Source: Bryobacterales bacterium
GTDB lineage: Bacteria; Acidobacteriota; Terriglobia; Bryobacterales; UBA6623
Reading direction: 5' to 3'
DNA: 64,000 bases
NCBI GenBank assembly: GCA_028819575.1
Contig: JAPPLB010000050.1
Location: 33,245-97,244, forward strand
Position numbers and translations under genes: made by a program. A model generated the notes under the pieces. It ran no database searches. It was not told where the DNA came from and worked only from the letters and a program-made list of their open reading frames with translations. This document shows positions 34,461 to 41,742 of the stretch, piece after piece. Each line of letters begins with the position of its first letter. Position 1 is the stretch's first letter.

Positions 34461-34511
34461 CCTGCATTTCTCGCCGCACGGCGAGACGAAGTGCTTGAGA
34501 GAAGCAGGCTA
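34458..34511 (+). mobile_element. MITE-like element, copy E (54-bp arms-only form)
   Basis: Both ends (TAGCCTGCATTTCTCGCC and GAGAAGCAGGCTA) are kept with almost no core. The 5' part folds as TCTCGCC-GCAC-GGCGAGA. It fills the gap between the stop of the SelA-like gene and the reverse stop of the CcmD-like gene at 34519. Confidence 0.8.
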
Positions 34512-34518
34512 CGGTGTT

Positions 34519-34722
34519 TCAACCAGCGGGGCGGTCCGAGTGTGGATCGCCTTGGCCTGAAGGGTCAGCCGATCTTCTCTGCTGGTCCTGCAGCAGGGTC
34601 TTGAGGTTGTCGATCTGTCCTCGCAGATCTTTGGCGCGGCTAGCGATGGAAGCCACGTAGAGGATGTGAATGATCCACGCCGCGCTGAACGCATACCAGA
34701 GCCACTTGAGGTTTTCTTCCAT
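34519..34722 (-). CDS. CcmD-like heme exporter small subunit
   Basis: This 67-residue protein has one membrane helix (WLWYAFSAAWIIHILYVASI) followed by a charged coiled-coil-like tail. It starts 27 bp after ccmC on the same strand. Size, topology and position match CcmD, which stabilises the CcmABC heme-release complex. Sequence conservation in CcmD is weak, so context carries the call. Confidence 0.65.
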   Translation of the reverse strand: MEENLKWLWYAFSAAWIIHILYVASIASRAKDLRGQIDNLKTLLQDQQRRSADPSGQGDPHSDRPAG

Positions 34723-34749
34723 TTCGTCTGCCTTCTCGAATCCCGCCGG

Positions 34750-35451
34750 CTAACCCAGGGCGTGCACCATCCGGCGCAGGCCCTCCGCCTCGCGTTGCAT
34801 CACAGCCAGTTTCCTCCGCTGCCTGACCAGATACCAAAGCACCGTCAGCAGCGCCAGCGTGGTAAACGCCAGTACGATTCCCATGCGGGCATCGAGACCC
34901 CCGCCTCCGAAGATCACGGGCGCCGGGTGCTGCGTCCTCCACCAGCGATTCGCCATGTAGATGATCGGAATGTCGACCATCCCGCAAATCGACACGACCG
35001 CGCAAACCACCGCGCGTTGCGACGGCTCGGTTACGGACTGTCGCAGAATCAGATACCCGATATAAATCACTGCCAGCAGCAGCGCGCTTTGGCCGCGCGC
35101 GTCCCAGGCCCACCAGATGCCCCAAACCGGCTTGGCCCAGAACATGCCTGTCACCAGATTGACGATGCAAAACACGAGACCCACTTCGTTGCACGATACC
35201 GAGAGATCATCGAGTCGGCCGTCGCGGCTCATCAGATATCGGATCGCAGCCATGCCGCCAATCAGGAACGCCACCCACGACGTCGCCGCCGACGGAACGT
35301 GGAAATAGAAGATCCGTTGCACGACCCCCATCGTGCTTTCCATGGGGACCCAGACAAAGATCAGGTACAGCGCCGCCACCACCAGCACTGCCCCGGCAAC
35401 AGCCAGAACAGGGGTCAGTTTGTCAACCGGAGTCGAGTCGGCTTCAGCCAT
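34750..35451 (-). CDS. ccmC: Cytochrome c biogenesis protein CcmC (heme handling)
   Basis: This 233-residue inner-membrane protein has six hydrophobic segments and the tryptophan-rich heme loop WGIWWAWDARGQS (about 107-119). Conserved His residues are in IFYFHVPSA and, less clearly, near WWRTQHPAPV. CcmC loads heme onto CcmE. Other ccm genes are not adjacent. The region upstream (35452-35714) shows no gene. Confidence 0.88.
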   Translation of the reverse strand: MAEADSTPVDKLTPVLAVAGAVLVVAALYLIFVWVPMESTMGVVQRIFYFHVPSAATSWVAFLIGGMAAIRYLMSRDGRLDDLSVSCNEVGLVFCIVNLVTGMFWAKPVWGIWWAWDARGQSALLLAVIYIGYLILRQSVTEPSQRAVVCAVVSICGMVDIPIIYMANRWWRTQHPAPVIFGGGGLDARMGIVLAFTTLALLTVLWYLVRQRRKLAVMQREAEGLRRMVHALG

Positions 35452-35714
35452 GGGTTTTCCGCCGTAAAATCAGCCCACCAGTGTATCAGCGGCCGGCTCG
35501 TGTCGTCGGAGTTTTGACATCGGGTTTCTTCCGGTTGGACATCGTGCGAGCGTCGGCGTATCGCTCGCGAGTGGAAGCCGAAGCCTTGAGGATATACGGA
35601 GTGGCAGTCCTGCCAGGAAAAAACCGAGTGCGCCACAACTCCGTGCGTATCAGGAGGTCGGGCTGGAATGCCGCAGCGGGCTTCGCGGGTGTACCTACGA
35701 GTCAGAGGGCCGCT

Positions 35715-36662
35715 TCAGCTCCCTTCCGCGCTCACCAGCACCGGTAGCCGGCACGGTATGACCTTAACTTCCAGCGGCAGTCTTCCCACCGCTTCCCCAT
35801 CCAGTTCGATCCGGGTCACATCCTCCGATTCCGCCAGTACCGTCCTGGCGCGGTGATGCCGGACCTTCGGGTGCCTGTACACGTCATCGGAATACAGCAC
35901 CGGCAGATCCCGCACCAGCTCGAACATGTTGAGGTAGTCGATCGTCGTCACCTCCAGCAACCCGTCATCCAACAACGCGCGGGGACAAGGGTGCATCCCG
36001 CCGCCGTGATAGCGGCCGTTTCCGATGGCGACGTTCGTAATCCGTAACTCGTTGGGGAGTGGCTTGCCGTCAAGCGTCAGGCGCACCCGCTTCGCCCGAT
36101 AGGTGAGAAAAACGGCTAAGGTGGCGTAGAGGAAAGCGGTCTTCCCGCCAAGCGGTGACAGGATATTCCTTGACCGGACGCATACCTCGCCGCCCATTCC
36201 AAAGCTCGTGAGATTGACGAAGCAGCGTTCCACGGGTTGCCCGTCGTGCCCTTGGAGCCGCGCCGCACCGACATCGATGGTTCGAGCAAAGCCACTGGCG
36301 ATGGTTTCGACGGCCTCCTCGATGTCGGACGGAATCCGGATGCTGCGTTGGAAATCGCCGCCCGTCCCAATGGGAATGATGCCGAGGCGCGCATCGGGGT
36401 TGACCGGCTCGCCTCTGCTCAGAAAACCGTTCGCTGCCTCGTTGATCGTGCCGTCTCCACCGACGGCAATGATCAGCTTCCGGCCGTCCATCAAGGCTTG
36501 CCGTACAAGTAGTGTGGCATGTCCTGGATGAGCCGTGAAGCGGGGTTCCACGGGCCCGAGCCTGTCGGCCAGCTTTGCGGCGATGAACGGCCATCGCTTT
36601 GACGCACGGCCTCCGGCGGCTTGCGGGTTGAGGATGACTACGGGTTGGCTTGGTTGACTCAA
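35715..36662 (-). CDS. Diacylglycerol kinase-family lipid kinase (DagK/YegS-like)
   Basis: This 315-residue protein opens VVILNPQAAGGRASKRWP, has the nucleotide motif IIAVGGDGTINEAANG (about 64-79), LGIIPIGTGGDFQRSI, and LDDGLLEVTTIDYL with RIELDGEAVG near the C-terminus. It phosphorylates a lipid hydroxyl. It is the last gene of a long minus-strand lipid set, 9 bp after the epimerase gene. Confidence 0.85.
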   Translation of the reverse strand: MSQPSQPVVILNPQAAGGRASKRWPFIAAKLADRLGPVEPRFTAHPGHATLLVRQALMDGRKLIIAVGGDGTINEAANGFLSRGEPVNPDARLGIIPIGTGGDFQRSIRIPSDIEEAVETIASGFARTIDVGAARLQGHDGQPVERCFVNLTSFGMGGEVCVRSRNILSPLGGKTAFLYATLAVFLTYRAKRVRLTLDGKPLPNELRITNVAIGNGRYHGGGMHPCPRALLDDGLLEVTTIDYLNMFELVRDLPVLYSDDVYRHPKVRHHRARTVLAESEDVTRIELDGEAVGRLPLEVKVIPCRLPVLVSAEGS

Positions 36663-36671
36663 TGGAAAGGG

Positions 36672-37670
36672 TTAATGCGTAAGTTCGGGATGTCTCCGGC
36701 ACAGATCATCGATCGTATCGCGGAGAGTATCCATCGGATCACGGGTCTCAAAGCCAAGTTCGGTCCGGGCTTTGGTCGAATCGCAATACCAGAAGAGCGC
36801 CGACATGCGGATCGACTCGTTGTCGAGCTTGAACTGCCTGCCTATCAACGGCAAAGTTCTGCGCGCGATGTTGGCCAGAACAAGGGCCGCTCCCAAAGAC
36901 GGCGACAGCAAGGGTGCCCGGACACTCGAAAGTGCTTCAACGCGATCCATCCATTCCCGGAATGTCCAGTTCGGTCCTCCCAGCAAATAGCGCTCACCGA
37001 CTCTTCCTCGCTTCATCGCCTCCCGCATCCCGGCCGCCGCATCGCGCACGTCCACCAGATTCAGCCCGCCGCTCGGAGTCGCCTGAATCTGGCCCTCCAG
37101 AAAAAGCCTCATGTCTTTCGTGGACGATTCCCGAAAGTCCCCCGGACCCAGCAACAGGCTCGGGTTGACGACGACCAGCGGCAACCCGCGGCCTTCGCAA
37201 TACCGAACCGCCAGCTTCTCGGCAAAGATCTTGCTCAGGTAGTAAGGCCATCGCGCGACGACCTCGGTCGCATATCCGGATTGCTCGTTTCTCGTCAGCG
37301 GCTCGCGTCCGACGGCAACCGTACCGGACGAGGAGGCGAGAACCACTCTCTTCACCCCATGACGGCAGGCGGCTTCGCAAACATGGCGAGTGCCCTCGAC
37401 GTGCACGTCATAGAGAAACCTCGGGTTCGCCGCTTGCCGCTCTACCACACCGGCAAGATGGTAAATCTCGTCTACGCCCTCAACGGCCGCGTGCACCTGC
37501 TCCGAGTCGGTAACATCCCCGGCAACAGATTCGATTTGCTCGGAGCACCTCGCCGTGCTCGCGCCCCGGCTCATCAATCGCAGGCGAGCGTCGGGCTCCG
37601 ACTCGCGTAGCTGTTCGACGAGATGCGTACCTAGAAAACCGGTAGCACCGGTAATCAATATGGTCTTCAT
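36672..37670 (-). CDS. NAD-dependent epimerase/reductase (HpnA/DFR-like extended SDR)
   Basis: This 332-residue extended SDR has ILITGATGFLGTHL for NAD binding, VEGTRHVCEAACRHGVKRVVLASSS, the catalytic WPYYLSKIFAEKL (YxxxK) and VVNPSLLLGPGD. It resembles HpnA-type and dihydroflavonol-reductase-like enzymes. The substrate may be a lipid-linked or nucleotide sugar or a keto-acyl lipid. It lies 6 bp after the LarA-like gene. Confidence 0.82.
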   Translation of the reverse strand: MKTILITGATGFLGTHLVEQLRESEPDARLRLMSRGASTARCSEQIESVAGDVTDSEQVHAAVEGVDEIYHLAGVVERQAANPRFLYDVHVEGTRHVCEAACRHGVKRVVLASSSGTVAVGREPLTRNEQSGYATEVVARWPYYLSKIFAEKLAVRYCEGRGLPLVVVNPSLLLGPGDFRESSTKDMRLFLEGQIQATPSGGLNLVDVRDAAAGMREAMKRGRVGERYLLGGPNWTFREWMDRVEALSSVRAPLLSPSLGAALVLANIARRTLPLIGRQFKLDNESIRMSALFWYCDSTKARTELGFETRDPMDTLRDTIDDLCRRHPELTH

Positions 37671-37676
37671 TTCCGG

Positions 37677-39362
37677 CTAAACGGTTTCCGCCACACCCGC
37701 GACATCGACCATATTGATCGGCGGGATGTGGACATGTGTGATCGAGGGTGAGCGCCCGACATGCGAATGCGCTATTTCGATGGCTTCTTCCATGGATGAG
37801 GCGCAATCCCAGCCCATCACGTGCGCAGCTTTCTCGTCCTCGGCGCCGACGACGATCACTTTCCCGCAATGAGCCCGGCCGTTCTCGCCCCAGTACCACA
37901 TGTAGAAAGGATGAACGCCGTGATAGGCATGCCCGTGGCGGTACATCTCGATGTACTCCGGGTCATGCGCGAACTCCGCCTCGTACTTCTGTTGCAGCTC
38001 GAATGAGTTGTTCGTCTCGGGCAGGATGCGATGGAAGAACTCGATGTAAGACGGGTGATGCCGCGGATCGAACTCGTCATAAAGCGGGTGCGTCAGGATC
38101 ATCACACCGTTCTTCTTCAGCACAGGCATCCCTCGGTACATGTTGAAAAAATAGCCGAGCGCCAGCACCTGAACGAGCAGCGGGTTCAGGATCGAATGGA
38201 CGTTGTAGGGCGAGATAAACGGTATGCCGAAAACCGCGACATCGCTCTGTCCCTCGACAGGCACTACGTACTGTTCATAGCAGTATGCCAGCGTCTTCTC
38301 GTGCGTCGGCAGCGTCGCACCGGCATGAACGGCTGTTACCGCATATGAAGACGGCACCGCAAACAGGATCTTCCGCTTCGTCTTGCGCGGCAGCGATCGC
38401 AGGGCAGATTGCGCGACCCGGAAACATGTCTTGTCAACTGCGTTCCATGTATCCTCGTTCTTCACGAAAAACCCCATTGCGGGGTTGAACATCGCATTGT
38501 TGACGGCGGTTTCGATATGGAAGACCTTCAGGTGCTCGTTGATGATGTTGGCCATCCGGTCGCAGGAATGCGTTAGCGCCGAGTGATTGTGGTCGAAGTA
38601 CGAATCGCATTTGAGAATCGTCTGCGGAGTGTGATGAGCGCGCAGAGACGGATAATCGCAAAGCCCCACGGCGGTCGACTTGCTGCCGCCGTCCATCGAG
38701 ACAAGGTTGATGTTGACATAGATCAGCAGATCCGATTCCGCGGCCCGCCGGTTCATGCGGACACGCTCACCCAACTCCGTGCGCCCCAGCTCGACCATCC
38801 CGTCGGGCGCCTCGCCGTCGTGGTTGTAAAGCCGATCTGGTGCGTAGGCCTCATAGATGCGGTCGCCGACGGCCCACCTCAACTCAAACTCCTCCATCCG
38901 CCGATGGAACGATGTCGCCACGATGATGTGAACGTCCGTAATTCCCTTCTCCGCCAGCAAGTCCAGGACAATCGTCAGCACCGACTCGCGAATGTCTGGC
39001 TGCGGCATCTTCGGTAGCGGCAGCGAGATGTCATCGATCGCAATGGTGATTTTCATCCCCGGACGCAGCAATGCCTCGAGGGGCTCCATCTCCTCCGGGT
39101 TCTTCAGCGCATAGCGGATGCCTTCGTCCCGGTCGGGGATTCCCGGGATTGTCGGCTTGGGATAGACCACGCGCGTTCCGGCGGGGAGCTTCACATCGAG
39201 CAGGTCTTCGCCGTGCCACAGCAGCCTCTTCGCGGAGTCCGCTTCGAGATGAACGACGCAACCTTGCGACGAGACCTGAGCCTTGCGGCCGACAGCGTTA
39301 GGTGTCGGGTCTCCGAATGCGAACTCGCGTTGAAGATGAATCTCCTCAACTTGGGTTGCCAT
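37677..39362 (-). CDS. LarA-like (lactate racemase family, DUF2088) protein
   Basis: This 561-residue protein contains the LarA N-domain pattern: TIAIDDISLPLPKMPQPDIR, ITDVHIIVATSFHRRMEEFE, and VRMNRRAAESDLLIYVNINL followed by MDGGSKSTAVGL, which resembles the pincer-cofactor lysine region. LarA uses a nickel-pincer nucleotide; no larB/C/E genes are in view, so cofactor use is unproven. It is longer than LarA (about 425) because of a ~130-residue C-terminal region. ATG 39362 is chosen; it overlaps the HAD gene by 17 bp. Confidence 0.72.
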   Translation of the reverse strand: MATQVEEIHLQREFAFGDPTPNAVGRKAQVSSQGCVVHLEADSAKRLLWHGEDLLDVKLPAGTRVVYPKPTIPGIPDRDEGIRYALKNPEEMEPLEALLRPGMKITIAIDDISLPLPKMPQPDIRESVLTIVLDLLAEKGITDVHIIVATSFHRRMEEFELRWAVGDRIYEAYAPDRLYNHDGEAPDGMVELGRTELGERVRMNRRAAESDLLIYVNINLVSMDGGSKSTAVGLCDYPSLRAHHTPQTILKCDSYFDHNHSALTHSCDRMANIINEHLKVFHIETAVNNAMFNPAMGFFVKNEDTWNAVDKTCFRVAQSALRSLPRKTKRKILFAVPSSYAVTAVHAGATLPTHEKTLAYCYEQYVVPVEGQSDVAVFGIPFISPYNVHSILNPLLVQVLALGYFFNMYRGMPVLKKNGVMILTHPLYDEFDPRHHPSYIEFFHRILPETNNSFELQQKYEAEFAHDPEYIEMYRHGHAYHGVHPFYMWYWGENGRAHCGKVIVVGAEDEKAAHVMGWDCASSMEEAIEIAHSHVGRSPSITHVHIPPINMVDVAGVAETV

Positions 39363-40059
39363 GATCGGTTCTCCGTGGGGTAGGTGCGCTTTGTAAATCC
39401 AGGATGGGCCAGCCACGCTCCACAGCAGCGCGGCGCAACCCGCGATCCGGATTCACGGCGGCGGGTTGGCCCACGCATGCAAGCATCGGCAAGTCCGAAA
39501 GACTGTCGGAGTAGGCCTTGGAGCAGACTGAGTCCACATTATACTCGCGGCAGAATCGCTCGATGGCCCTCGGTTTTTCCTCCTCCGCCAACAAGGGCGG
39601 CGCGACATCCCCGGTCGCAATGCCACCCTCATACTCGAGACGGTTGCAGATTACATGATCAAATCCAAAGTACCGAACAGCGGGTGCGATGGCAAAGTCC
39701 AAGCCGCCGCTCACCAACACGAGACGGTATCCGGCCTCTCGCTCCGCTTCTACCAGCGCCCCCGCAGCGGGAAAGACCTTCGGTAGAATGTCACTCGCAA
39801 ACAACTCCTCCCCGAGTTCAAAAAGCCATTCTTGCGACAGACTTCGGTACTCTCGATAAAAGACTACGTTGAACAGGCGGCGGGAATACATGTCAAGCCC
39901 GATCCACAGCGGAACCGTCGCCAGCAGTTTGCCGTACCGCCACCAGGCCTTTGCCCGGTTCGGGTGGTTCTTCGCAAAGAAGGCGTACCTTGTCACCACG
40001 TTACTGGACACAAGCGTTCCGTCGAAGTCAAAGAACGCCGCTTTCGAAACCTGATCCAT
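39346..40059 (-). CDS. HAD-IB (SerB-like) phosphatase
   Basis: This 237-residue protein has catalytic FFDFDGTLVSSNV (Asp nucleophile pair at about 10 and 12), LVLVSGGLDFAIAP (motif II) and AYSDSLSDLPML (motif IV). HAD-IB phosphatases act on phosphoserine-like or lysophospholipid substrates, and some are fused to acyltransferases. Its place in a lipid set suggests a lipid head group or phosphatidate. ATG 40059 is chosen because the upstream frame is uncharacteristic. Confidence 0.82.
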   Translation of the reverse strand: MDQVSKAAFFDFDGTLVSSNVVTRYAFFAKNHPNRAKAWWRYGKLLATVPLWIGLDMYSRRLFNVVFYREYRSLSQEWLFELGEELFASDILPKVFPAAGALVEAEREAGYRLVLVSGGLDFAIAPAVRYFGFDHVICNRLEYEGGIATGDVAPPLLAEEEKPRAIERFCREYNVDSVCSKAYSDSLSDLPMLACVGQPAAVNPDRGLRRAAVERGWPILDLQSAPTPRRTDHGNPS

Positions 40060-40100
40060 CGAGTATTCAGTACGCAAGGCCCACGAGCCGAGATTGTCTC

Positions 40101-41066
40101 CTAGTAAAACACGCAGCGGCAGCGATGGCGGGGTCGAGCCTTGTACGAAGCTCCCTGGCCGCGGTTCCAAAGGCGGTAGTCCAGCTCCATCGAAGTTTTG
40201 CTCCCCCCTCTGCGGGTTATCTCCTCACGAATACGCTCTACCACCGTCACCGCAGAGGCGCGAATCTCGATCTCTTCCAGACTCCCCGACGCGATCAGTT
40301 CCCGCTTGGCGATACGATCGCTTAAATGAGCATCGTATTCGATAAGGCCATCCGTCCGAAGGACATGTGGCACCAGATTGTCAGCGAAGATCGTGAGCCG
40401 ATCCAGATCTTCAAATCGTCCGGGGCCTTCGTGACCAAAAGCCAGCGCGAGGTCCGCCGCGGTAAGCTGAGCACGCTTGTAGAAGGGAACTTCCAGGTCG
40501 CCATAGCGCTGCACATCTCGATAGAAGGGCATTGCCGCCAGTATTTGAACCAATTTCTCAACCGACTGCTCTGCAGATTCCACGAGCCGCACAAAGCTCC
40601 CCTCGAAGCGCTCGATCAGCAAACGTCCCAGATCGTTCAGCGCCGAGGCGAACAGGCCCATCAACTCGAATGCAGTTTCGTTTTTGCGATCTTGTCCGAA
40701 GAGCGTGCTGCAACTCTCCGCCGACAACACGGCGAGTTGATCCGGTGAAAAAGGTCCGTACTCGCAGAAAGAGTCGTTCAACGATGATGCAACGGTGAAG
40801 TATCCGGATAGACCGCGACGCTTCCGCAAACCTGGGAAATACCCGGACCCGAAGTTCACGGCGTCCAACGTCAGGATGAACGCCAGAGTGGCCGGTCCCT
40901 GCCCGACATAGTGATAAGCGGGGTCAAGCTCGGCAGACCCGGCCTCTTCCATCAGCAATAAAGCCGCATACTCTGGAATCCTCTCACCGCGAATCCGAAC
41001 GAACCGCGCCTGGTCTGCAACCTGCGCGCACCGCTCTCGTATCTGATGCAATCGTGATTTGACCAC
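40101..41066 (-). CDS. Queuosine salvage family protein (Qng1/DUF2419-like)
   Basis: This 321-residue protein has FILTLDAVNFGSGYFPGL (about 68-85), RGLSGYFTVASSLND, LPF/PFYKRAQLTAADLALAF and a C-terminal LDYRLWNRGQG, the signature of the DUF2419 family. Members release queuine from queuosine 5'-phosphate for reuse in tRNA. Its position inside a lipid set is odd. It sits 91 bp after plsY across a 75-bp hairpin repeat, so it may have its own expression. Confidence 0.75.
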   Translation of the reverse strand: MVKSRLHQIRERCAQVADQARFVRIRGERIPEYAALLLMEEAGSAELDPAYHYVGQGPATLAFILTLDAVNFGSGYFPGLRKRRGLSGYFTVASSLNDSFCEYGPFSPDQLAVLSAESCSTLFGQDRKNETAFELMGLFASALNDLGRLLIERFEGSFVRLVESAEQSVEKLVQILAAMPFYRDVQRYGDLEVPFYKRAQLTAADLALAFGHEGPGRFEDLDRLTIFADNLVPHVLRTDGLIEYDAHLSDRIAKRELIASGSLEEIEIRASAVTVVERIREEITRRGGSKTSMELDYRLWNRGQGASYKARPRHRCRCVFY

Positions 41067-41088
41067 AACTGAACTGAAACATCCTCCT

Positions 41089-41160
41089 GGTCAAGCGGAG
41101 TTGACAACGACCCGGATGTTACCCGCTTGAATGATCCGCATACAGGCGGAGGAAAAACTA
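41089..41160 (+). repeat. 75-bp hairpin repeat, copy 2
   Basis: GGTCAAGCGGAGTTGACAAC...TTACCCGCTTGAATGATCC...GGCGGAGGAAAAACTA. TCAAGCGG pairs with CCGCTTGA. The final CTA is the reverse TAG stop of plsY, so the repeat begins at that stop codon. Confidence 0.75.
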
Positions 41161-41739
41161 GCCGGCAAACAGATTCCGAAAATTCTGCCGATGCCGCCAA
41201 GCCAGAAAAGTCGTCATCAGCGCCGCGTTGCGTACGTCAGGGCCGCCAACCAGTAACGCCATCAAGATCGTAAAGAAAAGCCACGTCGAGATCGACGCGA
41301 TCATCCCCGCTTCCCGCCACTTGCGGCGACTTCCCCACAACCGCACCGCCACGAAAAACACCAAAGCCGCCGCGGCCCACTTCGGGAAAAGCGCCAGCAT
41401 TACACCGGCGGACGTGGCAATGCCCTTCCCTCCGCGGAACTTCAAGAAGGGCGAATAACAGTGCCCGAAGATCACCACGAACCCAAACAGCCAGCCATGG
41501 TAATAGGGGTCTTCAGGCCGCAAGAACAGCCACACCGCGAGAAAACCTTTACCAAGATCGCCGATCAGTGTTAGTACGGCGCGAGACATGTTGACCCGAA
41601 GCACGTTGTTGAAACCCGGATTGCCCGAACCCACCTTGCGAATGTCGATACCTGTACCCAGCATGGCCAAGATGGCGAACGGGATGGATCCCAGCAGGAA
41701 GCAGCCAAGCAGGCGAAGGAGGCTTTCGTTGTCAGGCAT
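41158..41739 (-). CDS. plsY: Acyl-phosphate:glycerol-3-phosphate acyltransferase PlsY
   Basis: This 193-residue membrane protein has the PlsY motifs LLGSIPFAIL, VGSGNPGFNNVLRVN and GHCYSPFLKFRGGKGIATSAGV. It makes lysophosphatidic acid from acyl phosphate. It starts 3 bp after the ACP-ligase gene. plsX is not seen here. Confidence 0.92.
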   Translation of the reverse strand: MPDNESLLRLLGCFLLGSIPFAILAMLGTGIDIRKVGSGNPGFNNVLRVNMSRAVLTLIGDLGKGFLAVWLFLRPEDPYYHGWLFGFVVIFGHCYSPFLKFRGGKGIATSAGVMLALFPKWAAAALVFFVAVRLWGSRRKWREAGMIASISTWLFFTILMALLVGGPDVRNAALMTTFLAWRHRQNFRNLFAG

Positions 41740-41742
41740 GTC

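Noticed and set aside
35452..35714. Riboswitch or small RNA upstream of ccmC
   Set aside because: I looked for cobalamin, TPP, SAM and glycine riboswitch cores in this and other leaders and saw none.
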